In this document: piece after piece, positions 9,131-16,447 of the stretch | Layout: every line of letters starts with the position of its first letter | Position numbering within the stretch: the first letter of the stretch is position 1 | From: Kitasatospora terrestris | GTDB taxonomy: Bacteria > Actinomycetota > Actinomycetes > Streptomycetales > Streptomycetaceae | Direction: 5' to 3' | NCBI RefSeq assembly: GCF_039542905.1 | Contig: NZ_BAABIS010000001.1 | Span: 3,906,001 to 3,970,000 of the forward strand | DNA: 64,000 nucleotides | Notes under the pieces: generated by a model | What the model saw: the letters and a program-made list of their open reading frames with translations, nothing else | Told to the model about the DNA's origin: nothing | Databases searched by the model: none | Made by a program: the position numbers and the translations under genes

Positions 9131-9228
9131 CGGAACCCCCTGACCGCTGCCTGGAGCAGCCACCACGCACCGGCACAGACCCCGCACAGGACCAGCGCCC
9201 AGACCAGCTCCACCTGTCGTCCCGTCAC
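9127..9228 (-). CDS. 33-residue membrane micro-ORF inside the tad operon
   Basis: GTG at 9228 overlaps the tadA stop as GTGA, and its TGA overlaps the tadB start as ATGA, so it is coupled on both sides. The product has a short N-terminal part, one hydrophobic helix (LVWALVLCGVCAGAWWLL) and a basic end (AAVRGFR), i.e. a single-pass microprotein with two Cys. No family recognised. It could instead be a spacer that keeps ribosomes moving from tadA to tadB. Confidence 0.5.
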   Translation of the reverse strand: MTGRQVELVWALVLCGVCAGAWWLLQAAVRGFR

Positions 9229-11066
9229 TGCCCGCCCCCTCCGTCCGCCGTCGTCGGCACTCCCGCCCCGGTCCTCGCCGGAGCCGGGAGGCCGGCGGGA
9301 GGAGCCAGCTCGACGCCACGTTCGGCGCAGGCCCCGCGCAGTCGGTCCCATCCCGGCCCGATCTGGCAGCCGCCGTCCGCCGGGAAGGCGACCGCCTCGG
9401 TCGTACGGGCGAGGCCGTGCCGCGCCTCGTCGAGGACGTGGAGCGCCGCGACCCGGCGAAGACCGGTGGCGGGGTCGCGGACGAGGTGAATCACCACGTC
9501 GAGCGCTGCTCTGAGTTGGCTGTGCAGCGAGACGCGGTCGAGCCCGGCGAGCGAGCCGAGCGCCTCCAGCCGGGCCGGAACGTCCGCGGCGGTATTGGCG
9601 TGAACCGTGCCGCAGCCGCCCTCGTGGCCGGTGTTGAGTGCTGCCAGCAGGTCGACCACCTCGGCGCCTCTGACCTCGCCCACCACCAACCGGTCGGGCC
9701 GCATCCGCAGCGCCTGGCGGACCAGGTCCCGCAGGGTGAGCTCGCCGAGCGACTCCTGGTTCGGCGGGCGGCTCTGCAGGCGCACCACGTGCGGGTGGTC
9801 CGGCCGGAGTTCGGCGGAGTCCTCGGCGAGGACGATCCGCTCGTCGTGCGGAACGAGCCCGAGCAGGGCGGCGAGGAGAGTGGTCTTCCCGGTGCCCGTA
9901 CCGCCGGAGATCAGCAGCGAGAGCCTGGCGCGGAGGATGCCGCCGAGCAGCTCGGCGCCGTCCTCGGGGAGTGATCCACCGGCCACCAGCTCGGCCAGGG
10001 TGAAGGGTTGCGAGCGGCTGGTCCGCAGCGAGATGTGGGTGCAGCCGGCGGCGATCGGCGGGAGGACGGCGTGCAGCCGGGTGCCGTCCGGGAGCCGGGC
10101 GTCCACCCACGGTCGGGCGTCGTCCAGCCGTCGACCCGCGGCGGTGGCGAGCCGATGGGCGAGGCGGCGGACGGCCGCCGCGTCGGGGAAGCGGATCCCC
10201 GATGCCCGTTGCAGGCCGCCGCCGCGGTCCACCCAGATCTCGTCCGGCCCGTTCACCAGGACGTCGGTGACGCCGGGCTCGGCGAGCAGCGGATCGAGCG
10301 GACCTGCGCCGACCAGCTCGGCCCGGAGCGTCCGGACCGCGTCGAGGACGTCTCCGCCACCGAGCGGTGGTCGGGCCGCGCGCAGAGCGGCCGCGACCGA
10401 CTCGTCGGTGGGTGGCGCGCCGGCCTCGGCCAGCCGCAGCCGGACTGCGTCGACCAGGGCGGCGGCGCGATCGGCGGGCTCTCCCGTCCCGAGGTGGCGG
10501 GCCGCGGGCCGCCGGGGCTCGGCTTCCGCTCCGACGACCATCAGGCCGGCCGGGCGGCGCTGCGGCGCACCCCCGCCCGCTGTGCCCACGCCGGTACCCG
10601 CGCGGCCCGTCCGGATCGGCCGGGCGGTCGGGGTGTCGGAGGCGGCTCCGGCCCGGCCTTCCGGCGCCGGCCCGATCACGAGCGTGCTCGCGCCATAGCC
10701 GGAGTCGGCACCGGCACCGGCACCGGCACGGGGCGCGGCCTCGGTGCCGGCCGGGCACGCGACGGTGGCACCGGGTGCGGCGCCCGCCGGCGCCTCGACC
10801 GGGACACCCGCGCCGTCCGCGTCCGTCGTCGGTCCGGTGGAACCGGCCCGCACCGCAGGCGCGCCGCGTGCGGCGCCGTCCTCGGTGCTGCCGGCGGTGC
10901 CGCCCGGTCCGGTGGGCGGGACTCCGGTCGGGCGCCCGTCGGGCGGCCCTGAGCCCGCGCCCGGGTGGGTGCCGGGCCGGGCGCGCGAGACCAGGACCCG
11001 ACGGTTCGATCGGGTGGCGGCCCGGTGGATGTTGCGCAGGTCTCCCCTGCGCAGGCGTTCGGTCAC
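9225..11066 (-). CDS. TadA/CpaF-family secretion ATPase
   Basis: 613 residues. The N-terminal ~190 are Pro/Gly/Ala-rich low complexity; the conserved ATPase follows. It shows PLDPLLAEPGVTDVLVNGPDEIWVD, Walker A ISGGTGTGKTT (about 385-395), the Asp box LAEDSAEL, Walker B RMRPDRLVVGEVRGAE and the His box TGHEGGCGTVHAN. It should power pilin assembly. The start GTG 11066 has GAGGAGG six bases upstream and lies 11 bases after ssd. Homologue of Rv3659c. No prepilin peptidase gene is in the window. Confidence 0.9.
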   Translation of the reverse strand: MTERLRRGDLRNIHRAATRSNRRVLVSRARPGTHPGAGSGPPDGRPTGVPPTGPGGTAGSTEDGAARGAPAVRAGSTGPTTDADGAGVPVEAPAGAAPGATVACPAGTEAAPRAGAGAGADSGYGASTLVIGPAPEGRAGAASDTPTARPIRTGRAGTGVGTAGGGAPQRRPAGLMVVGAEAEPRRPAARHLGTGEPADRAAALVDAVRLRLAEAGAPPTDESVAAALRAARPPLGGGDVLDAVRTLRAELVGAGPLDPLLAEPGVTDVLVNGPDEIWVDRGGGLQRASGIRFPDAAAVRRLAHRLATAAGRRLDDARPWVDARLPDGTRLHAVLPPIAAGCTHISLRTSRSQPFTLAELVAGGSLPEDGAELLGGILRARLSLLISGGTGTGKTTLLAALLGLVPHDERIVLAEDSAELRPDHPHVVRLQSRPPNQESLGELTLRDLVRQALRMRPDRLVVGEVRGAEVVDLLAALNTGHEGGCGTVHANTAADVPARLEALGSLAGLDRVSLHSQLRAALDVVIHLVRDPATGLRRVAALHVLDEARHGLARTTEAVAFPADGGCQIGPGWDRLRGACAERGVELAPPAGLPAPARTGAGVPTTADGGGGQ

Positions 11067-11077
11067 AGCACCCCTCC

Positions 11078-12178
11078 TCACGCCACCGGCACCGGCGGCA
11101 TGGCTTCGGTCAGGAATCCGTCGCAGAAGCGGGCCAGCGGCCCACGCCCGCGGATGCCGGGCGGGGATCCGCGCTCGGCGTCGACGGTGATGCCGGGTTC
11201 GGGGAGCAGCTCGCCGGCCAGCCTGAGGCGCAGCCCGCGAGCGATCTCGCGTCCGGTCAGTCCGGCCGGGCCCGGCACCCGGACCACCGCCCGCAGGTCG
11301 GTGAGCCGCATCCGGGCCATCGCGGCGACCCGGTCGGCGGCGGCCACCGCCCGGAGCTCGGCCGGGACCACCAGCAGCCCGGTGTCGGCTTGCTCCAGCG
11401 CCTGTGCGGCGGCCGGGTCGAGGTGCCGAGGCACGTCGAGGACGACCAGGCCGCCGCGCCGCCGGGCGGCCGCCAGGACGCTCTGCATGGCTTCGGGCGG
11501 GATCGCCAGGGTGTCCGAGCGGTCCCACGAGAGCGCGGAGAGCCGATGCAGTTCGGGCAGGGCCTTGGCCAGCTCGGCGCCGCTGACCCGGCCTCGGGAA
11601 CCGGCCAGGTCGGGCCAGCGGAGGCCGCCGGCCTGCTCTCCACCGAGCAGCACGTCGAGCCCGCCCCCGAGTGGGTCGGCGTCGATCAGCATGGTCCGGT
11701 GGCCGGCTCTGGCGCCGGTGACGGCGAGGGCGCAGGCGAGGGTGGAGGCCCCCGCGCCGCCCCGGCCGCCGAGTACGGCGACGGTGAGCGCGGCGGGGCC
11801 CACTCCCTCGGTCGCGTCGGCGATCCGGTCCAGCAGCCAGGACTGTGCGTCCGGCAGGAAGAGCACGTGCTCGGCGCCGAGTTGGACGGCCCGGACCCAG
11901 ATCTCACCGTCGTCGAGGTCGAGGCCGAGCAGGAGCACCCCGGGTCTGCGGGCGAGGCCGGAGCAGAGTTGCGCCTGGTCGTCGCCGACCAGCACCAGCG
12001 GTGCGGCCTCCCAGATCCGTCTGGGCGGGGGCTCGCCGTGGAACAGGTGGGGCTCCGCGCCGGCGGCGGCGCAGAGCCGGGCGAGTTGCTCGGCCAGCAG
12101 CGGATCCGCGGTGACGATGAGCGGCCCGCGGGGGGCGGGCGGCTCCGCGGCGTGGGGATCGGTGGTGGGCGTCGACAT
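11078..12178 (-). CDS. ssd: Septum-site-determining protein Ssd / CpaE-like ATPase
   Basis: 366 residues. An N-terminal receiver-like domain (PLIVTADPLLAEQLARLC) precedes a MinD/ParA-type domain with the deviant Walker A LGGRGGAGASTLACAL, in which the signature Lys is absent, and DADPLGGGLD. CpaE-like proteins place Tad pilus machinery; the M. tuberculosis homologue (Rv3660c) was named Ssd for effects on septation. First gene of the operon, ATG 12178 with GGGAG six bases upstream. The usual ATPase Lys appears lost, which is common in this family. Confidence 0.85.
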   Translation of the reverse strand: MSTPTTDPHAAEPPAPRGPLIVTADPLLAEQLARLCAAAGAEPHLFHGEPPPRRIWEAAPLVLVGDDQAQLCSGLARRPGVLLLGLDLDDGEIWVRAVQLGAEHVLFLPDAQSWLLDRIADATEGVGPAALTVAVLGGRGGAGASTLACALAVTGARAGHRTMLIDADPLGGGLDVLLGGEQAGGLRWPDLAGSRGRVSGAELAKALPELHRLSALSWDRSDTLAIPPEAMQSVLAAARRRGGLVVLDVPRHLDPAAAQALEQADTGLLVVPAELRAVAAADRVAAMARMRLTDLRAVVRVPGPAGLTGREIARGLRLRLAGELLPEPGITVDAERGSPPGIRGRGPLARFCDGFLTEAMPPVPVA

Positions 12179-12304
12179 GGCTGTCTCCCCGGAAGGGTTC
12201 GGTCCGACAGGACGTCAGCCCGGCTCGGACCGTTCGGCGGCCGGGGCGACGCGTGGACCACGGTCCGGCACGCGGGGAGTCCCGTCAGCCCCCTCCCGAA
12301 TCCC

Positions 12305-12330
12305 TGTGGACAAGGCGGGGCTGTGGATAA
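12305..12330. promoter_or_regulatory. Pair of DnaA-box sequences
   Basis: tgtggacaa (12305-12313) and tgtggataa (12322-12330) are reverse complements of TTGTCCACA and TTATCCACA, the preferred Streptomyces and the classical DnaA boxes. They share orientation and are 17 bases apart. Far from any origin gene, they could make the upstream region DnaA-regulated or act as a titration site. Confidence 0.5.
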
Positions 12331-12574
12331 CGAATGTCACTCGGACGGGGGGAGGATCCGATCTCCATTGACGATCGCGGGGGCGCTCGACGCCGTCCCG
12401 GCATTAGCGGGAGCCCGCATCACGAAGAATCGGAACAGCATGCGAATTGACTACCGAGAGTGAACGATCAGTCCCGGTCGGATGCACCGCTCGAGCGTCG
12501 GGAGATCGTCGAGGAAGGGCCGGAGCGATCTCGTTCGCAGACGCAAGACCCCTGGGAAATGGCCCCGGACATGC

Positions 12575-12609
12575 GACGACCCCCGCCGGGGGGGAGAGCG
12601 GGGGTCGTC
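12575..12609. terminator. Orphan intrinsic-type hairpin
   Basis: 12-bp perfect stem (12575-12586 with 12598-12609), 11-base loop. Neither neighbouring gene transcribes into it as a 3' end. It may end a small RNA or attenuate a leader transcript of the tad operon. Confidence 0.6.
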
Positions 12610-12759
12610 TATCCACGGCCCGACTCGGGGGGGAGGAGCCGGACCGGGTTAGCACGGTCGCGAACGATCCGTGACTTCCATGGTGTACCCGAGCGGCCAG
12701 AAACACAAACCCGCACGCCTGCGAGTACGCCGAATGGCGGGGTGATTTGTGCCGCCCTC

Positions 12760-12773
12760 TATCCTCGGTTCCC
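12760..12773 (+). promoter_or_regulatory. Leaderless promoter of the HAD gene
   Basis: tatcct at 12760-12765 followed by eight bases and the GTG start; no Shine-Dalgarno sequence is present. This spacing fits a transcript beginning at or next to the start codon. Confidence 0.5.
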
Positions 12774-13676
12774 GTGGACACCACCGAGAACGCCGACACC
12801 GCCGGACCGGGCCCCGACGCTGCCGACGGGACCGCCTCCGAGCCCGCAGCCGCCGCGCCGCACCGCCCGTACGGGGCGCCGCGCACCGCGGCCTTCTTCG
12901 ACCTCGACAAGACGATCATCGCCAAGTCGAGCGCGCTGGCCTTCAGCCGGCCCTTCTACCAAGGCGGCCTGATCAACCGTCGGGCGGTGCTGAAGAGTGC
13001 CTACGCCCAGTTCGTCTTCCTGGTGGGTGGCGCGGACCACGACCAGATGGAGAAGATGCGGGCCTACCTCTCGGCCCTCACCCGCGGCTGGAACGTGCAG
13101 CAGGTGCGCGAGATCGTCGCCGAGACCCTGCACGGCATGATCGATCCGATCATCTACGAGGAAGCCGCCTCCCTGATCGAGCAGCACCACGCCGCCGGGC
13201 GCGACGTGGTGATCGTCAGCAGCTCCGGCTCCGAGGTGGTCGAGCCGATCGGCCGCCTGCTCGGCGCGGACCACGTCATTGCGACCCGACTGCAGATCGC
13301 GGACGGGCGGTACACCGGCGAGATCGAATACTACGCCTACGCGGAGAACAAGGCAGCCGCGATCCGCGAGCTGGCCGCGGCCGAAGGGTACGACCTGGCC
13401 AACTGCTATGCCTACAGCGACTCCTCGACCGACCTGCCGATGCTGGAGGCGGTGGGCCATCCGTCCGCCGTCAACCCCGACCGGGCACTGCGCAAGGAGG
13501 CGACGGCCCGCGAGTGGCCGGTGCTGGTCTTCAGCCGGCCGGTCGAACTGCAGCGCCGGCTACCGGAGTTCCGCGCCCCCAGCAACACCGTTCTCACCGC
13601 GGTGGCGGTCGGCGCGGCGGTGCTCACCGCCGGACTGCTCTGGTACGGCGCCAAGCGGCGGCGCTCGGCGGCCTGA
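12774..13676 (+). CDS. HAD-superfamily IB phosphatase (SerB-like)
   Basis: 300 residues. The N-terminal ~35 are acidic and disordered. HAD motif I is AAFFDLDKTIIAKSS (nucleophile Asp), motif II VIVSSSGSEVVEPIG, and motif III/IV GYDLANCYAYSDSSTDLPML. The family removes phosphate from small molecules such as phosphoserine; the true substrate is unknown. A C-terminal hydrophobic helix (VLTAVAVGAAVLTAGLLWYGA) and a basic tail suggest membrane anchoring. It corresponds to the HAD gene that follows ssd in M. tuberculosis (Rv3661). The start is taken at GTG 12774 because of the adjacent -10. Confidence 0.85.
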   Translation: MDTTENADTAGPGPDAADGTASEPAAAAPHRPYGAPRTAAFFDLDKTIIAKSSALAFSRPFYQGGLINRRAVLKSAYAQFVFLVGGADHDQMEKMRAYLSALTRGWNVQQVREIVAETLHGMIDPIIYEEAASLIEQHHAAGRDVVIVSSSGSEVVEPIGRLLGADHVIATRLQIADGRYTGEIEYYAYAENKAAAIRELAAAEGYDLANCYAYSDSSTDLPMLEAVGHPSAVNPDRALRKEATAREWPVLVFSRPVELQRRLPEFRAPSNTVLTAVAVGAAVLTAGLLWYGAKRRRSAA

Positions 13677-14039
13677 ACGGGCGACAGCGGCAGGTTCGCC
13701 AAATCGGACAAATGACAAAAGCTTCCCGTTTCGGGTTCCACTTTCGCCCAAACCGCGATAGAAATGACTTACGGCCCGCGCGACCCGGTCAGGACCCTAC
13801 GGGGTCGTTCCGACAACGCAGTTCAGGCCCACGGACCGATGTACAGATGGCTGAGCACCCACATGCAGCCGACCCGCTGTCGGGCCGCCGCACCAGGTGA
13901 ACGGGCAGGATCCCCGCCTGATGGGCACATTCCGGTGCATGCTTGGTAACTCGGCACCTGTACCAGCGGCGGCGCCCGGCACGATGAGGCGCCGCCGCAA
14001 CCCTGTTCGCAAGCAGGGGTCCCGAAGGCCTGGCAGGGC
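13677..14039. other. Intergenic region between convergent genes
   Basis: 363 bases between the HAD and Fic-like genes. It holds a weak hairpin near 13793-13806 (gaccctacggggtc), possibly ending the HAD transcript, and the strong hairpin at 13966-13998. A 62-codon frame is present at 13764-13949 but shows no family or ribosome site. Confidence 0.5.
13966..13998 (-). terminator. Terminator of the Fic-like gene
   Basis: 11-bp perfect stem (gcggcggcgcc with ggcgccgccgc) and an 11-base loop, 42 bases beyond the Fic-like stop. Confidence 0.6.
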
Positions 14040-14954
14040 TCAGACCATGCCGCGCTGCATCGCCTCGCACACCGCGGTGCTCTCCCGGACGCCGAGCCGC
14101 AGCGCCTGCCCGCAGTGCGTGATCCAGCGTGCCACGCCCTCCGGGGTGCCGCTCAGGTAGCCGTTGAGCGCCTCGCGGTAGGCGGCCGTGCCGAGCTCGG
14201 CGAGACCGACCTCGGCCGGGCAGATCGCCTTCGGGTCGAGGCCCTCCGCGATCAGCACGATCCTCTGCGCGGCCCGCGCGACCAGCCCGTTGCATCGGCC
14301 GAACGGGCGAAGGGCGAGCAGTTCTCCGTGCACGATCGCCGCGACCACGAGCGCAGGGGCACCCCCGGTGGGCCGCTCGGCCCGCTCGACCAGGAGCTTC
14401 GCCAGCTGGTCCAGCCGCGCCGCGGCCTCGTCGGCGGACGGCGCCGGTGGCAGCTCCGCCTCCATCGCGCCCACGGGCTCGCCCTCGCCGTGCGCGTCAT
14501 CGTGCGCGTCCGCGCTCTCGGTGGCCTTCAGTGCGATCGGGAAGAGCTCCTCGGCCGTCTCCGCGCCCTGCCGCGGCCGACCGGCCGCGGGGTCGGCGTC
14601 GCCCAGGGCGAGCAGGTGCAGCCGGGCGAGCACCTGCAGCGGCGAGGTCCGCCAGACGCTGAGCAGCTGACCGGCCTCGGCGGAGATCCGCAGCGCGGCC
14701 CCGACCGTTCGGGCCTCGGGGTCGGCGCCGAAGTCGGTGCGTCGACGGACCTCCTCCAGCGGCCAGTCCGCGCCGTCCAGCGCGGCCGAGGCGCGGGCTC
14801 CGCGCAGCGCGGACTCCGAGGTCACCTCGCCGGCTCGGCGGCGCATCACGCGGTGCCCGTACAGGCGGTCGACGGCCTTGCGCACCTCGGCGACGGCCTC
14901 GGGCACCCCGGGCAGCTCGGCCAGCGGGGCGAGGGGATCAGTTCCAGTGCTCAC
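14040..14954 (-). CDS. Fic-fold-like protein with degenerate active site
   Basis: 304 residues, equivalent by position to Rv3662c. Residues 205-226 align with a Fic helix, VHGELLALRPFGRCNGLVAR, but against HPFxxGNGRxxR the catalytic His is Arg215, the first Gly of GNG is Cys220 and the Arg is Leu223. Upstream, SAALDG (56-61) matches the position and pattern of the Fic inhibitory motif [S/T]xxxE[G/N], with Asp for Glu. AMP transfer is therefore unlikely and a binding or structural role more so. The insertion at 118-175 is charged and low complexity. ATG 14954. Confidence 0.7.
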   Translation of the reverse strand: MSTGTDPLAPLAELPGVPEAVAEVRKAVDRLYGHRVMRRRAGEVTSESALRGARASAALDGADWPLEEVRRRTDFGADPEARTVGAALRISAEAGQLLSVWRTSPLQVLARLHLLALGDADPAAGRPRQGAETAEELFPIALKATESADAHDDAHGEGEPVGAMEAELPPAPSADEAAARLDQLAKLLVERAERPTGGAPALVVAAIVHGELLALRPFGRCNGLVARAAQRIVLIAEGLDPKAICPAEVGLAELGTAAYREALNGYLSGTPEGVARWITHCGQALRLGVRESTAVCEAMQRGMV

Positions 14955-15116
14955 CTACCCGAGGGTAATGACCCCCCCTCCCGGGACCGGTACAGCAACC
15001 CCGGCATCACCCGTTCGAGGCAATCCGCAGTTCCCCCATGTGCGATGCGCCAAACCACCGCTAGCATGACGACTAGTCGGTGACGATAACGATTTCCAAT
15101 AGGGCCGGAGACTCAG
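14955..15116. promoter_or_regulatory. Divergent promoter region Fic-like / CooC-like ATPase
   Basis: 162 bases. Close to the ATPase start lies an AT-richer stretch (15078-15098, tgacgataacgatttcca) with a direct repeat acgat-a-acgat; its reverse complement is loosely like a Zur box. GGAG precedes the ATPase ATG by six bases. Confidence 0.35.
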
Positions 15117-16103
15117 ATGAAGATCGCCTTCGTCGGCAAGGGCGGCAGCGGCAAGACCACCCTGTCCGCGCTGTTCATCCGCCACCTGGCAGCGGCCGGC
15201 AGCCCGGTGATCGCCGTCGATGCCGACATCAACCAACACCTCGGGCCGGCGCTCGGCCTGACGGACGAACAGGCCGCCGCACTCCCCTCGCTCGGCTCCC
15301 ACCTGCCGCAGATCAAGGAGCACCTGCGCGGCACCAACCCGCTGATCCGCTCGGCCGAGGAGATGATCAAGACCACTCCGCCGGGCCGCGGTTCACGCCT
15401 GCTGCGGATCGTCGAGGAGAACCCGGTGTACGCCGCGTGCGCCCGGCCGATCGCACTGGACGAGGGCTCGGTGCGACTGCTGGCCACCGGCGCCTTCACC
15501 GAGGAGGACCTCGGGGTCGCCTGCTACCACTCCAAGGTCGGCGCGGTCGAGCTGCTGCTGAACCACCTGGTGGACGGCCCGGAGGAGTACTTCGTCACCG
15601 ACATGACCGCCGGATCGGACTCCTTCGCCTCCGGGCTCTTCACCCGCTTCGACCTGACCTTCCTGGTCGCGGAGCCGACCCGCAAGGGCGTCTCCGTCTA
15701 CCGCCAGTACAAGGAGTACGCCCAGGACTTCGGCGTCCGACTGCGCGTGGTGGGCAACAAGGTGCAGGGTCCGGACGACCTCGCGTTCCTGCGCCGCGAG
15801 GTGGGGGACGACCTGCTCACCACGTTCGGCCACTCCGACTGGGTGCGCCGCCTGGAACGCGGCGACGAGCCGGCGCTGCGGACGCTGGAGCCCGCGAACC
15901 GCACCGTGCTGGAGCAGCTGAAGGCCGAAGCCGATGCCGCCCACCGGATGCGCGACCCGCGCCGCTACACCGAGCAGGCGGTCCACTTCCACCTGCGGAA
16001 CGCCGAGAGCTGGGGCAACGCCAAGATCGGGATCGACCTCGCGACCCAGGTGGACGCCGACTTCGTCCTCGGCGCCCAGCAGGCCGAGGCCGCCGGCGTC
16101 TGA
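15117..16103 (+). CDS. CooC/MinD-like P-loop ATPase
   Basis: 328 residues. Walker A FVGKGGSGKTT at 5-15 and the switch region VDADINQHLG are of the deviant MinD/ArsA/CooC type. The protein keeps the CooC-like arrangement with no membrane helix. CooC proteins load nickel into CO dehydrogenase, but no such enzyme is in the window, so the partner is unknown. It contains few Cys and no obvious metal-binding CxC pair. It forms a single-gene unit: own promoter region, then a very strong terminator. Confidence 0.75.
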   Translation: MKIAFVGKGGSGKTTLSALFIRHLAAAGSPVIAVDADINQHLGPALGLTDEQAAALPSLGSHLPQIKEHLRGTNPLIRSAEEMIKTTPPGRGSRLLRIVEENPVYAACARPIALDEGSVRLLATGAFTEEDLGVACYHSKVGAVELLLNHLVDGPEEYFVTDMTAGSDSFASGLFTRFDLTFLVAEPTRKGVSVYRQYKEYAQDFGVRLRVVGNKVQGPDDLAFLRREVGDDLLTTFGHSDWVRRLERGDEPALRTLEPANRTVLEQLKAEADAAHRMRDPRRYTEQAVHFHLRNAESWGNAKIGIDLATQVDADFVLGAQQAEAAGV

Positions 16104-16118
16104 GCGGATCCCGCGCAG

Positions 16119-16165
16119 CGCCGAAGGGTCGGCGGCCCCCGTCCGGGGCCGCCGACCCTTCGGCG
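16119..16165 (+). terminator. Strong terminator after the CooC-like ATPase
   Basis: 21-bp perfect stem (16119-16139 with 16145-16165), five-base loop, 15 bases after the stop codon. Confidence 0.9.
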
Positions 16166-16183
16166 CATCCGGGCCGACCTGCG

Positions 16184-16276
16184 CCTTTGCACATTGTTCC
16201 CGACTGGTTCGACCACCACCCGAAGTGGTGAATCCCGGGCTCCGCACTTCCGTTCGGAACTCACGCTGTGCAAAGG
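16184..16276. promoter_or_regulatory. Inverted-repeat pair upstream of the SulP-CA gene
   Basis: CCTTTGCACA (16184-16193) and TGTGCAAAGG (16267-16276) are exact reverse complements 73 bases apart. A 6-bp hairpin (caccac/gtggtg, 16213-16229) lies between. The spacing suggests two operator half-sites or a looped structure. The remaining leader to the ATG (16277-16447) shows nothing else clear. Confidence 0.5.
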
Positions 16277-16447
16277 TTCCATTACTCTCGGTTTACCAAC
16301 TCTTTGATGGTCATGGGCCGCCGCGGACAACCGCCGCCCGTGCCCAGCGCCATCCCGCCACACCGTCGCGACCCACGACAGCCGATCCGACTCCGAGCAC
16401 CACCTCCGGACCTGACTGCGTTCGTTCCCCCGGAAGACGGGAAGACC

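Larger units (their letters stand above)
12179..12773. other. Long intergenic region between ssd and the HAD gene
   Basis: 595 bases between divergent genes with no convincing ORF. It holds a pair of DnaA boxes (12305-12330), a strong hairpin (12575-12609) that no annotated gene reads into, and a -10 element just before the HAD gene. The promoter of the tad operon must lie here. Confidence 0.6.

Noticed and set aside
13764..13949. A 61-codon plus-strand ORF between the HAD and Fic-like genes
   Set aside because: No ribosome site, no family and no coupling to a neighbour; coding not supported.
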